A stretch of 64,000 bases of DNA. Origin: Roseovarius sp. 217. GTDB taxonomy: Bacteria; Pseudomonadota; Alphaproteobacteria; Rhodobacterales; Rhodobacteraceae. Made by a program: the position numbers and the translations under genes. The notes beneath the pieces were generated by a model. It saw only the letters and a list, made by a program, of their open reading frames with translations, was not told the origin of the DNA and searched no databases. Below, piece after piece: positions 8,281 to 16,877 of the stretch. Location of the stretch: NCBI RefSeq assembly GCF_000152845.1, contig NZ_CH902584.1, positions 1,266,270-1,330,269 on the forward strand, written 5' to 3'. Each line of letters starts with the position of its first letter. Within the stretch, counting starts at the first letter, position 1.

Positions 8281-9099
8281 TCAATCTTTCAGGGGTCTCT
8301 CGACGGCGCCCAGCGCATCCGCAAGCCGCGCGCTGGCTGATCCGGGGCGCAAGGGTTGGGGCTGACTGGCGTCTGGGGCCCAACCTGTGAGGAAAATCAT
8401 CTCGAAGGTGGCGGGGATGCGCCCGTCGGCCGTGCCGAAGGCTTGTGAATATATGTCGCAGGCACGGAGCAGCACGTTGCGGCGCGAGAGCGTCTTGCGC
8501 CGAGCGCTCATTGCGTTGCTCTCACCCATGCCTCTGAGTTCGCGCATGAGAGCCATGGGGTTGGCGTAGCTGGTGGTGAGGGGCAGGGTATCGGCCACCG
8601 GCAGGGTGAGGCCTGCGCGCTGCATCAGTCCGCCCAGATCGCGAATCTCGGCCATGGGCAGGACGCGGGGCGAGAGGCCGCCGCTGATCTCTGCCTCAGC
8701 CTGTGCCAGCGCGCTGCGCAATTCGCTGAGCGTGGCACCGCCAAAGAGCGCCACGAGGAGCAGGCCATCAGGGCGCAAGGCGCGTCGAGCCTGAATGAGT
8801 TGGCCCACGGGGTCATTCGCCCAGTGCAGGCAGAGCGCATGAACGACCAGATCATGCGCGCCGGGGTCAAGTGTCAGCACCTCGTCATCGGATACGATGT
8901 GCGCTTCTGGCATACGGGAGTGCCAGAATTGCGGAAAACCCGTCACCACGGCGGGCGCGGTAAAGGATTTGTTAACCACACTCAGGCGATCCTCGACCTC
9001 AGCGGCGGCGATCTCATGCAGGAACAGAACCGGCGCGCACAGAGCGCGCTGGCGGTTCTTGTTCAGGGCGGTGCGGTCGGTCAGGGGCGTTTGGGTCAT
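8281..9099 (-). CDS. SAM-dependent methyltransferase-like protein (BioC/NDUFAF5-like)
   Basis: 272 residues from the ATG at 9099; the longer frame to 9306 runs into comF on the other strand. A class I methyltransferase fold is suggested by DLVVHALCLHWANDPVGQLIQ and by ALRPDGLLLVALFGG (motif III/post-III). The N-terminal glycine loop is weak (FLHEIAAAEVEDRL where a GxGxG would be), as in NDUFAF5-type proteins, some of which hydroxylate rather than methylate. It is divergent from comF with 15 bp between the starts, and this pairing is common in Rhodobacterales. Confidence 0.78.
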   Translation of the reverse strand: MTQTPLTDRTALNKNRQRALCAPVLFLHEIAAAEVEDRLSVVNKSFTAPAVVTGFPQFWHSRMPEAHIVSDDEVLTLDPGAHDLVVHALCLHWANDPVGQLIQARRALRPDGLLLVALFGGATLSELRSALAQAEAEISGGLSPRVLPMAEIRDLGGLMQRAGLTLPVADTLPLTTSYANPMALMRELRGMGESNAMSARRKTLSRRNVLLRACDIYSQAFGTADGRIPATFEMIFLTGWAPDASQPQPLRPGSASARLADALGAVERPLKD

Positions 9100-9114
9100 G
9101 AGGACGAGAATAGA

Positions 9115-9846
9115 GTGCTGACAGCGGCTTTTCAAACGGCGGTTCACATGATCTATCCGCCGCGCTGTACGCTCTGCGGGGCGGTGGTGGAGAGCGACTT
9201 TGGCCTTTGCGGTCCGTGCTGGCGCGATACGCCGTTTATTTCTGGTCTTGTCTGCGACACCTGCGGTGTGCCTCTGCCCGGTGAGGTGCATGCAGGAGCC
9301 GAGCATTGCGACGAGTGTCTGCGCATCGCGCGACCATGGTCAGAGGGCCGCGCGGCGATGCGCTATCACGAGAATGGGCGTAAACTGGTCTTGATGCTCA
9401 AACATGGAGACCGGCACGACGTGGTACGTCCGGCGGCAAAATGGATGGCGCGGGCAGCGCAGCCCCTGTTACGACCCGATACGCTGATTGCGCCCGTACC
9501 GCTGCATTGGATGCGGATGCTGTCGCGGCGGTTTAATCAATCCGCGCTGCTCGCGCAGGCCGTCGCGCGTGAGACCGGGTTGTCCTGTTGTCCTGATCTG
9601 TTGATTCGCCCCAAGCGCACGCAGACCCTCAAGGGAATGAGCGTCGAGGCGCGGCATGACATGCTCGCGGATGCGATCCGCGTGCATCCAAGGCATCGGG
9701 CGCGAATGGCAGGTCGTTTCATTCTGATTGTTGACGATGTGATGACCTCTGGCGCGACGCTTTCCGTCGCTGCACAGGCCTGTTTTTCCGCAGGTGCCGG
9801 GGAAGTGAGCATTCTGACACTGGCGCGCGCGGCCAAGGATGCCTAA
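9115..9846 (+). CDS. comF: ComF family phosphoribosyltransferase-like protein
   Basis: 243 residues from the GTG at 9115 (GAGGACGAG upstream). N-terminal double zinc finger (CTLCG, CGPC, CDTCG, CDEC), then a type I PRTase core with the PRPP loop FILIVDDVMTSGATLS. Homologues support natural transformation or DNA repair; the enzymatic activity is unproven. Followed 32 nt later by grxC on the same strand, so probably co-transcribed. Confidence 0.88.
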   Translation: MLTAAFQTAVHMIYPPRCTLCGAVVESDFGLCGPCWRDTPFISGLVCDTCGVPLPGEVHAGAEHCDECLRIARPWSEGRAAMRYHENGRKLVLMLKHGDRHDVVRPAAKWMARAAQPLLRPDTLIAPVPLHWMRMLSRRFNQSALLAQAVARETGLSCCPDLLIRPKRTQTLKGMSVEARHDMLADAIRVHPRHRARMAGRFILIVDDVMTSGATLSVAAQACFSAGAGEVSILTLARAAKDA

Positions 9847-9878
9847 GTTCGCGACAAAGCGAAACGGGATACCCAACC

Positions 9879-10136
9879 ATGCAACCAGTCGAAATCTATA
9901 CGTCGCCGCTCTGCGGTTTTTGTCATTCTGCCAAACGCCTCTTGCAAAAGAAGGGCGTGAACTTTTCTGAGATCAATGTTTTGGCTCAGCCTGCGCGCAA
10001 ATCCGAGATGTTGAAACGGGCAAACGGGCGGCATACCGTGCCGCAGATCTTCATTGGCAGCACCCATGTCGGGGGCTGTGATGAGCTCTATGCGCTGGAT
10101 CAGGCGGGCAAGCTTGATGTGCTTCTGCGCGGGTGA
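9879..10136 (+). CDS. grxC: Glutaredoxin 3
   Basis: 85 residues, the full Grx3 length. Dithiol active site Cys12-Gly-Phe-Cys15, the TVPQIFI cis-proline loop and the GGCDEL glutathione-binding motif. A cytoplasmic glutathione-dependent disulphide reductase. Its stop codon overlaps or abuts the start of the downstream nitrilase-family gene, indicating an operon comF-grxC-amidohydrolase-marR. Confidence 0.95.
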   Translation: MQPVEIYTSPLCGFCHSAKRLLQKKGVNFSEINVLAQPARKSEMLKRANGRHTVPQIFIGSTHVGGCDELYALDQAGKLDVLLRG

Positions 10137-10138
10137 GG

Positions 10139-10972
10139 ATGATGCGCACGGCCCTTCTTCAGCTCAACAGCAGCGATGATCCAGAGGCAAATCTGGCGAT
10201 CACGCGGGCGATGATGGATGCGGCAATTGCGGATGGTGCCACATTTATTCTGACCCCAGAGGTCACGAATTGTGTCTCGGGCAGCCGCGCGCATCAGAAA
10301 TCCGTGCTGCATCCGGAAGAGAGCGATCCGACGCTGGCGGTCCTCCGCTCGCGCGCGGCTGAGGTCAGTGTCTGGCTCTTGATCGGGTCCCTCGCGCTCA
10401 AGACCGACGATCCTGATGGGCGCTTTGCCAACCGCTCCTTTCTGATCGGACCGGACGGCGGCATTGTCGCGCGCTATGACAAGATTCACATGTTCGATGT
10501 GGATGTCAGCCCCGAGGAGACCTATCGCGAATCGGATGGGTTTCGCCCCGGAGACCGCGCGGTTCTGGCCGATATGCCGCTGGGCAAGCTGGGCCTGACG
10601 ATCTGTTACGATATTCGCTTTCCGCACCTGCATCGCCGTTTGGCACAGGCGGGCGCGACTATTCTCACGGTTCCAGCGGCGTTTTCCCATGTCACCGGGG
10701 CCGCGCATTGGGAGGTGCTGTTGCGCGCCCGCGCAATTGAAACCGGGTGTTTCGTGCTGGCCCCGGCGCAAACCGGCACACATGCCGCTACAAGCGGCCG
10801 AACGCGTCAGACCCATGGTCATAGTCTGGTTGTAGCCCCTTGGGGTGAGGTTTTGGCCGATGGCGGCACGGAGCCGGGCATCGTGACGGTTGATCTTGAC
10901 CCCGATGCGGTGGCACAAGCGCGCAGGCGCGTGCCTTCGCTGCGCCATGATCGAGCGTTTGACGGGCCCTGA
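10139..10972 (+). CDS. Carbon-nitrogen hydrolase (nitrilase superfamily, Nit2-like)
   Basis: 277 residues. The Glu-Lys-Cys triad is visible: FILTPEVT (Glu), YDKIHMFD (Lys) and TICYDIRFP (Cys). The closest family by motif is the Nit1/Nit2 branch, which deaminates dGSH or alpha-ketoglutaramate. Location after grxC fits a metabolite-repair role linked to glutathione. Starts at GTG 10133, ATG 10139 and ATG 10142 are all in frame; GGTGAGG sits against the ATGs, so one of those is favoured. Confidence 0.85.
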   Translation: MMRTALLQLNSSDDPEANLAITRAMMDAAIADGATFILTPEVTNCVSGSRAHQKSVLHPEESDPTLAVLRSRAAEVSVWLLIGSLALKTDDPDGRFANRSFLIGPDGGIVARYDKIHMFDVDVSPEETYRESDGFRPGDRAVLADMPLGKLGLTICYDIRFPHLHRRLAQAGATILTVPAAFSHVTGAAHWEVLLRARAIETGCFVLAPAQTGTHAATSGRTRQTHGHSLVVAPWGEVLADGGTEPGIVTVDLDPDAVAQARRRVPSLRHDRAFDGP

Positions 10973-11422
10973 ATGACTGACACGACCAGCAATTCCCTCG
11001 CCGTGGCGCTCTTTAGCGAGATTCTCACGAATGAGCAGTTGATTCGAAATCGGCTGACGCGGGTTTTGCCCAAGGGCATGGAAATTTCGCATTTCTCGGT
11101 GCTCAACCATCTGGCACGGATTGGCGACGAGCGCAGTCCGGCGCAGTTGGCTAAAAGCTTTCATGTGACGCGTGGGGCGATGACCAACACGCTGTCTAAA
11201 CTGGAATGGGCGGGGTATGTGCATATCCGCCCCGATTGGGACGATGCGCGGCGCAAGATGGTGGCGATCAGCCCCTCGGGCCGTCAGGCGCGCGATGCCG
11301 CTATGGCGGCGATCACCCCGATGGTGTCAGACCTGATTCGCGATCTGGGCGAGGACCGCGTGCGCGCCAGCCTGCCGGTGTTGCGCGAATTGCGGGCGCG
11401 GCTGGAGCCGCCAGGAACCTGA
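10973..11422 (+). CDS. MarR family transcriptional regulator
   Basis: 149 residues. Winged helix with SPAQLAKSFHVTRGAMTNTLSKLEWAGYV as the recognition region (HTH at about 60-85) and DDARRKMVAISPSG as the wing. The ATG follows directly on the stop of the nitrilase-family gene (TGAATG), so the two are translationally coupled. The ligand is unknown. Confidence 0.88.
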   Translation: MTDTTSNSLAVALFSEILTNEQLIRNRLTRVLPKGMEISHFSVLNHLARIGDERSPAQLAKSFHVTRGAMTNTLSKLEWAGYVHIRPDWDDARRKMVAISPSGRQARDAAMAAITPMVSDLIRDLGEDRVRASLPVLRELRARLEPPGT

Positions 11423-12169
11423 TCAACCGGGCTTGACGCTCGCGGTCACGTAGTTGACGCTCATATCCCTGTCCGAGAGACGCCAGCCCCAAGTGATCGG
11501 GTTGAACACGAAGCCCTTGCGGTCCACCGGCTCGAATCCGGCGTTGCGCAAGAGATCGAAAAGCTCGTCCGGGGTGATGAACTTGGTCCAATCATGGGTG
11601 CCCTTGGGCAGCCAGCGCATAATATATTCGGCCCCAACGATGGCCATGGCATAGCTTTTGGGGTTGCGGTTGATGGTCGAGCAGATATGCAGCCCGCCCG
11701 GCTTTAAAAGCTGCTGGCAGGCCGTTAGATAGGTCTGCGGATCGGCCACATGCTCGACCACTTCCATGTTCAGCACGGTGTCGAATTGTTCGCCCGCCGC
11801 TGCCAGATCCTCGGCCGTGGTGTGGCGATAGTCGATGTCGAGGCCGGATTGCGCGGCATGGACCTGGGCGACGGGAATGTTGCGGGGGGCGGCATCGGCG
11901 CCGACCACGGTGGCGCCCAAACGCGCCATCGGCTCGCTCAAGAGGCCGCCACCGCAGCCAATATCGAGCAGGCGCAGCCCGGCGAAGGGTGCCTTGTCGC
12001 GCAGGTCACGGTCGAATTCCGCCGCGATCTGGGCGGTGATATAATCTAGGCGACAGGGGTTGAGCATGTGCAGGGGCTTGAATTTCCCGTTCGGGTCCCA
12101 CCATTCAGCGGCCATCGCCTCGAACTTGGCAACCTCGGTGGGATCAATCGTGCTCTGAGCGGCTTGCAT
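11423..12169 (-). CDS. ubiG: Ubiquinone biosynthesis O-methyltransferase UbiG
   Basis: 248 residues. Performs the two O-methylations of ubiquinone synthesis. The SAM motif [24 protein letters not shown] and LLKPGGL are in the expected order, with the UbiG-specific [11 protein letters not shown] at the N-terminus and THDWTKFI near the C-terminus. The ATG at 12169 is preferred over 12181 because GGAGA lies 7 nt before it. It abuts the convergent marR gene with no gap. Confidence 0.95.
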   Translation of the reverse strand: MQAAQSTIDPTEVAKFEAMAAEWWDPNGKFKPLHMLNPCRLDYITAQIAAEFDRDLRDKAPFAGLRLLDIGCGGGLLSEPMARLGATVVGADAAPRNIPVAQVHAAQSGLDIDYRHTTAEDLAAAGEQFDTVLNMEVVEHVADPQTYLTACQQLLKPGGLHICSTINRNPKSYAMAIVGAEYIMRWLPKGTHDWTKFITPDELFDLLRNAGFEPVDRKGFVFNPITWGWRLSDRDMSVNYVTASVKPG

Positions 12170-12217
12170 TCTGCTCTCCATATGCTCTTTTGGTCTCGCG
12201 GCTTATATAGGACATCC

Positions 12218-13195
12218 ATGGACAAATTCTCAGGCCAAAAGAGCGCAGTGCAATATCTTCATCCCCCGGTCGAGCCCTTTGACCGGCAAATGCTGGATGT
12301 GGGAGATGGGCACAGCGTCTATATGGAGCAATCGGGCCGCCCCGATGGCCTTCCGGTGATCGTGCTGCATGGTGGGCCGGGGGGCGGGTGCAGCCCGGCG
12401 ATGCGGCGTTACTTTGATCCGGCGGTCTATCGGATCATCCTGTTCGATCAACGCGGCTGTGGTCGGTCGCGCCCGCATGCCAGTGTCGAGGCAAATACAA
12501 CCTGGCATCTGGTGGCCGATATAGAGCATATTCGCGCGAAGCTCGGTATCGAGCGATGGATCGTCTTTGGCGGAAGTTGGGGGGCGACGCTGGCCCTTAT
12601 CTATGGGCAGAGCCATCCTGATCGAGTCTTGCATCTGGTTCTGCGCGGTGTGTTCACAATGACCGAGGCTGAATTGCACTGGTTCTACGGGGGCGGGGCC
12701 GGATCATTCTGGCCTGAAACCTGGGCGCGGTTCGTGGAGTTGATCCCGGAAGAGGAACGGGATGACCTGATCGCCGCATATCATCGGCGTCTTTTCTCTG
12801 GCAATCTCAGTGAAGAGGTCGCCTTTGCCAAGGCATGGTCCGCATGGGAGAACGCCTTGGCAACTGTGCATTCTACCGGCGTCGGTGGTGACAGCCCCGC
12901 CGATTATGCGCGCGCCTTTGCCCGGCTCGAGAATCACTATTTTACGCATCGCGGATTTCTGGACTACGATGGGCAGATCCTCGACCGGATGGGTCGGATA
13001 GGACACATTCCCGGCACGATCGTGCAGGGGCGCTATGATATGATCTGTCCTCCTGTGACGGCGCATCGATTGGCCGAGCGCTGGCCAAAGTCTGATTTGC
13101 GGATGATCCCGGTGGCGGGGCATGCCCTGTCAGAGCCGGGGATCAGTGCCGAGCTTGTGGGCGTGATGCAGAAGCTTGCCCGCATCGCACGGTAG
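12218..13195 (+). CDS. pip: Proline iminopeptidase
   Basis: 325 residues. Alpha/beta hydrolase of peptidase family S33: HGGPGGG oxyanion loop, FDQRGCGRSRPH, the nucleophile elbow GGSWGATLAL, and a C-terminal VAGHAL histidine. Cleaves N-terminal proline from peptides. The start at 12218 gives the normal family N-terminus; the longer frame would overlap ubiG. It is divergent from ubiG with 48 bp between starts, and is followed 4 nt later by zapE. Confidence 0.92.
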   Translation: MDKFSGQKSAVQYLHPPVEPFDRQMLDVGDGHSVYMEQSGRPDGLPVIVLHGGPGGGCSPAMRRYFDPAVYRIILFDQRGCGRSRPHASVEANTTWHLVADIEHIRAKLGIERWIVFGGSWGATLALIYGQSHPDRVLHLVLRGVFTMTEAELHWFYGGGAGSFWPETWARFVELIPEEERDDLIAAYHRRLFSGNLSEEVAFAKAWSAWENALATVHSTGVGGDSPADYARAFARLENHYFTHRGFLDYDGQILDRMGRIGHIPGTIVQGRYDMICPPVTAHRLAERWPKSDLRMIPVAGHALSEPGISAELVGVMQKLARIAR

Positions 13196-13199
13196 GTTG

Positions 13200-14261
13200 A
13201 TGGAATCCCTGCCTGATCTCTACGCCCGCCTCGTGGCTGATGGCACATTGACCCGTGATCCGGCGCAAGAGGCACTTTTGCCCGAATTTGAGCGGATGCG
13301 TGTCGCCGTGGCCGAGTTGCCGAGGAAGGGCTGGTTTCGCCGTTCGGCAGAGCCACCCAAGGGCCTCTATATCTGGGGCGGGGTTGGGCGTGGGAAATCC
13401 ATGCTGATGGACCTCTTTGTTGAAACGCTGGAGGTGCCGAGCAGGCGCGTGCATTTTCACGCCTTCATGCAGGAAATCCATGCAGGACTGCATGCTGCGC
13501 GGGCCCGGAATGAGCAGGATGCGCTGGCCCCGGTGGCGGCTGATGTTGCCAAATCGGTCCGCCTATTGGCGTTTGATGAAATGCAGATCACTGACATCAC
13601 CGATGCGATGATCGTGGGGCGACTCTTTGAGGCTCTGTTTGCGGCAGGCGTTGTGGTGGTCACAACCTCAAACCGCCTGCCCGACGATCTTTACAAAAAC
13701 GGGCTCAACCGACAGCTGTTTCTACCGTTTATCGACCTGTTGAAAGAGCGGATGGTCATTCACGAAATGGTCAGCCCCACTGATTACCGGCAAGATCGCC
13801 TGACAGGCAGCCCAAGCTACTTTAGCCCGATCAATTCAGAGAGTCGGGCTGAGATAGAGACGATTTGGCAGGATCTGACAGGGGCGCGCGGCAGGCCACA
13901 TACGATCATCGTCAACAAACGGGCGGTGGAAATTCCGGCGTTTCACAATGGCGTGGCGCGGGCCACATTCTATGATCTCTGCGGCAATCCTCTGGGTCCG
14001 GCGGATTATCTGGCTTTGGCCGCGGCGGCGCGGGTATTGATCCTAGAGAATATCCCGCAAATGGGGCGCAGCAATTTCAACGAAGCCAAGCGCTTTGTCA
14101 CATTGATCGACTCTCTGTATGAGGCTCGCGTGCGGCTGATCTGTTCGGCGGCGGCGGTGCCGGAATATCTCTATATCGAGGGAGAGGGATCGTTCGAGTT
14201 CGAGCGCACCGCCAGCCGAATGCGGGAAATGCAGTCCGAAGGCTGGGGCAGGGAGGATTAG
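13200..14261 (+). CDS. zapE: Cell division protein ZapE (AFG1-like ATPase)
   Basis: 353 residues. Walker A in GGVGRGKSMLMDLF, Walker B in LAFDEMQITD, and VVTTSNRLPDDLYKNGLNR, all diagnostic of the AFG1/ZapE family. It acts at the division ring under stress or as a membrane-protein quality ATPase. The ATG at 13200 follows the pip stop by 4 nt; an upstream in-frame start at 13176 lies inside pip. The last 4 bp overlap the convergent ABC gene. Confidence 0.92.
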   Translation: MESLPDLYARLVADGTLTRDPAQEALLPEFERMRVAVAELPRKGWFRRSAEPPKGLYIWGGVGRGKSMLMDLFVETLEVPSRRVHFHAFMQEIHAGLHAARARNEQDALAPVAADVAKSVRLLAFDEMQITDITDAMIVGRLFEALFAAGVVVVTTSNRLPDDLYKNGLNRQLFLPFIDLLKERMVIHEMVSPTDYRQDRLTGSPSYFSPINSESRAEIETIWQDLTGARGRPHTIIVNKRAVEIPAFHNGVARATFYDLCGNPLGPADYLALAAAARVLILENIPQMGRSNFNEAKRFVTLIDSLYEARVRLICSAAAVPEYLYIEGEGSFEFERTASRMREMQSEGWGRED

Positions 14262-15220
14262 CGGCTCCGCGTCAGCTCCAGGAAAACATCCTGTAGATCC
14301 GCCTGTTCGGTTTTCACATCGCGAATGCTGATACCGGCGGCATGAACGGCGGCGAGCACCTCTTCGGCGGAGGTGGCACCGGATTTATAGGTGATCACCA
14401 GCGCACCATCGCCACGTTTCGTGACCGTCAGACCCTCAGCATGCGGCAGGGTTGCAAGCGGCTTGTCGGGTTGAATGATCATCGTTTTGTGATCGAGCCT
14501 GCCCAAGAGATTGGCGGTGCTGTCGCGTGCTACCACCTCTCCGAGATTGATAATGGCGATTTCGTCACACATTTCCTCGGCCTCTTCGAGGTAATGCGTG
14601 GTCAGGATGATCGTCATTCCCTGCCGGTTCAGTTGCCGGACATTCTCCCACAACATCTGTCGCAGTTCGATGTCTACGCCTGCGGTTGGTTCGTCGAGAA
14701 CAAGAATATGTGGATGATGCACCAGCGCCTTGCCCAGAAGCAGCCGACGGCGCATGCCGCCTGAGAGGGTACGGGCATAGGCTTCGGCCTTATCTTCCAG
14801 CCCAACCAATCGTAAAATCTCGTCGCTGCGCCGCTCGCGGCGGGGGACGCCGTAAAGCCCCGCCTGCACTTCGAGCGCGCCGCGCGGGGTGAAGAAGGGA
14901 TCAAGGTTCAATTCCTGCGGCATCACCCCAATAGAGGCGCGGCTCTGACGGGGGTTGCGATCCTGATCAAATCCCCAGATCGTCACCTGACCGGCAGTCT
15001 TGACCACAAGCCCGGCCAGAATGTTGATCAGTGTCGATTTGCCCGCACCATTTGGCCCCAAGAGACCAAAGACAGACCCCTGAGGGATATCGAGATCAAT
15101 CCCCTTGAGAGCCAGTTTCTCTGGGCTATTGCGACTGCCGCCGTAGATCTTTGTCAGTCCGCGGATTTCAATGGCATTTGCCGCCATGCTGCTCTTGCCC
15201 CTTGGCTCGTGTTCACTCAT
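14258..15220 (-). CDS. ABC transporter ATP-binding protein (YadG/CcmA-type)
   Basis: 320 residues. Walker [11 protein letters not shown]-loop [10 protein letters not shown], signature LSGGMRRRL, Walker [11 protein letters not shown] and switch His in [12 protein letters not shown] are all intact. The C-terminal roughly 90 residues form the extension typical of YadG/DrrA exporters. No permease gene is adjacent on either side, so its membrane partner must be encoded elsewhere. Start at 15220 is favoured by the upstream TAGGT; 15247 and 15184 are alternatives. Confidence 0.88.
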   Translation of the reverse strand: MSEHEPRGKSSMAANAIEIRGLTKIYGGSRNSPEKLALKGIDLDIPQGSVFGLLGPNGAGKSTLINILAGLVVKTAGQVTIWGFDQDRNPRQSRASIGVMPQELNLDPFFTPRGALEVQAGLYGVPRRERRSDEILRLVGLEDKAEAYARTLSGGMRRRLLLGKALVHHPHILVLDEPTAGVDIELRQMLWENVRQLNRQGMTIILTTHYLEEAEEMCDEIAIINLGEVVARDSTANLLGRLDHKTMIIQPDKPLATLPHAEGLTVTKRGDGALVITYKSGATSAEEVLAAVHAAGISIRDVKTEQADLQDVFLELTRSR

Positions 15221-15261
15221 ATTCGGACCTAGTGGAAAGCACGGCAAAAGGAAACGCCTCG

Positions 15262-15441
15262 ATGGTCACGCAAGCCCCGGAAACCCGCATTGTTGACAGT
15301 CATCGTGTCGCTTGCGACGGGGGTGAGGGCGCGCTGGGCCATCCCCGCGTCTGGCTGCAAATCCCGCATGAGACGGGGTTTGTCGAGTGCCCCTATTGTG
15401 ATGCCAAGCTGGTCCACAAGGAGTTCGAGGGCAAGGCCTGA
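15262..15441 (+). CDS. Zinc-finger (zf-CHCC, NDUFS6-like) protein
   Basis: 59 residues. Cys, His and two Cys ligands ([13 protein letters not shown], then ECPYC) match the CHCC zinc finger of the mitochondrial complex I subunit NDUFS6 and its alphaproteobacterial homologues, which accompany NADH dehydrogenase. AAGGAAA lies 9 nt upstream of the ATG. Its last 49 bp overlap the 3' end of guaD on the other strand. Confidence 0.85.
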   Translation: MVTQAPETRIVDSHRVACDGGEGALGHPRVWLQIPHETGFVECPYCDAKLVHKEFEGKA

Positions 15442-16814
15442 CGTTCCCGAACTGTCCCTTGCGCATGCTGCGGAAGCCTTCGATGCCGGCGCGAGAGCCG
15501 TTGTTCGGCTGCCGTTTCCAGAACCGATTTGGCGGCAACTCCGGCGATATAGACCTCCTCGACGGCGCGGTCGTCTCCCATCATCTGTAACACGAAGAGT
15601 TCCTCTGCAAGGGTGTCTGCGCGGTCCATGCGCAGAGCCATGGCCGATGTGCTGCGTGCGTTCAACACGACGATATCTGCCTCTGTTCCCGGTTCCAGCG
15701 TCCCAATCCTGTCTTCCAGCCCGAGCACGCAGGCATTGCCCCGGGTGATCCAGTGAAAGGCCTGAAGTGGATGCAGCGCATGCCCCCGCAATTGCAACAC
15801 CTTGTAGCCTTCGTTGAGGGTCTGAAGCATGGAATAACTGGTCCCGGCACCGACATCGGTGGCGATCCCGTTCGTGATTCCGCGCGCGCGGAGTCCCGCA
15901 TCGTCAAAGAGCCCACTGCCCAGAAACAGGTTAGAGGTTGGACAGAAGATTGGATGCGCCCCGGTCTCTGCGAGGGATGCGATTTCGCGCTCCTCAAGGT
16001 GGATCGCGTGGCCAAGCAGCGTCTTAGGTCCGAGCAGGCCGAACGACCCATACACGTCGAGATAGTCGCGGGCGTTTGGATAGAGCTGTGCGGTATAGGC
16101 GATTTCGTCCTTGTTCTCGGAAAGATGGGTCTGAATATGGCAGTCTGGATTTTCGCGCGCGAGTACCTGCGCCATCTCCATCTGCTCCGGCGTCGACGTG
16201 ATCGCGAAGCGCGGTGAAAGCACATAGCCATTCCGGCCCTTGCCATGCCAGTCGGTGATCAGCGCCTTGCTGTCGTCATAGCCGCTTTGCGGCGTGTCGC
16301 GCAGCCCGTCAGGCGCATTGCGATCCATCAGAACCTTGCCGCCAAGCATCCGCATGTTGCGCCGCGTGGCTTCGGCGAAGAACGCCTCTGCCGAGGTTTT
16401 GTGCACCGAGCAGAAGGCGACAGCGGTGGTGGTGCCATGGGTGATCACCTGATCAAAGAACGCCGCCGCCATGGCATCGCTATGCGCGCCAGAGGCGAAA
16501 CGGGTTTCTTCCGGGAAGGTGTAATTGTTGAGCCAGTCCAGAAGTTGCGCACCCCAAGAGGCGATCACCTGAATCTGCGGAAAATGGATATGCAGGTCAA
16601 TGAACCCAGCCATCATCAGGTGCGGGCGGTGATCTATCACCGGCACGCCCTCGGACTGTGCGCTCACTTCGGTGAACTGGCCCATCTGCTTGATGAAGCC
16701 GTCCTCAATCAGCAATCCCGCATCCTCGAGATAGGTATAGGCCCGGTCATCGTCGGCGCTTTGCGGCGCGCGGTGGAAGGTCAACAGGCGGCCGCGAAGC
16801 AAGGTCTTTGTCAT
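15393..16814 (-). CDS. guaD: Guanine deaminase
   Basis: 473 residues. Converts guanine to xanthine and ammonia, the entry step of the adjacent xanthine route. Amidohydrolase metal ligands: HIHF, HLSEN, GHAIHL and TDVGAGTS. The C-terminus carries about 30 Arg/Ser-rich residues beyond the usual end, overlapping the convergent zinc-finger gene, which suggests loss of an original stop codon. Start at 16814 gives the usual MTKTLLRG opening. It is last in a minus-strand run xdhA-xdhB-xdhC-permease-guaD. Confidence 0.93.
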   Translation of the reverse strand: MTKTLLRGRLLTFHRAPQSADDDRAYTYLEDAGLLIEDGFIKQMGQFTEVSAQSEGVPVIDHRPHLMMAGFIDLHIHFPQIQVIASWGAQLLDWLNNYTFPEETRFASGAHSDAMAAAFFDQVITHGTTTAVAFCSVHKTSAEAFFAEATRRNMRMLGGKVLMDRNAPDGLRDTPQSGYDDSKALITDWHGKGRNGYVLSPRFAITSTPEQMEMAQVLARENPDCHIQTHLSENKDEIAYTAQLYPNARDYLDVYGSFGLLGPKTLLGHAIHLEEREIASLAETGAHPIFCPTSNLFLGSGLFDDAGLRARGITNGIATDVGAGTSYSMLQTLNEGYKVLQLRGHALHPLQAFHWITRGNACVLGLEDRIGTLEPGTEADIVVLNARSTSAMALRMDRADTLAEELFVLQMMGDDRAVEEVYIAGVAAKSVLETAAEQRLSRRHRRLPQHAQGTVRERQALPSNSLWTSLASQ

Positions 16815-16877
16815 GGCAGGTCTCATTATGCGAAGGAAGGTTATGGGGGCGGCCAAACGGCCGCACCCCGCTCTGGG

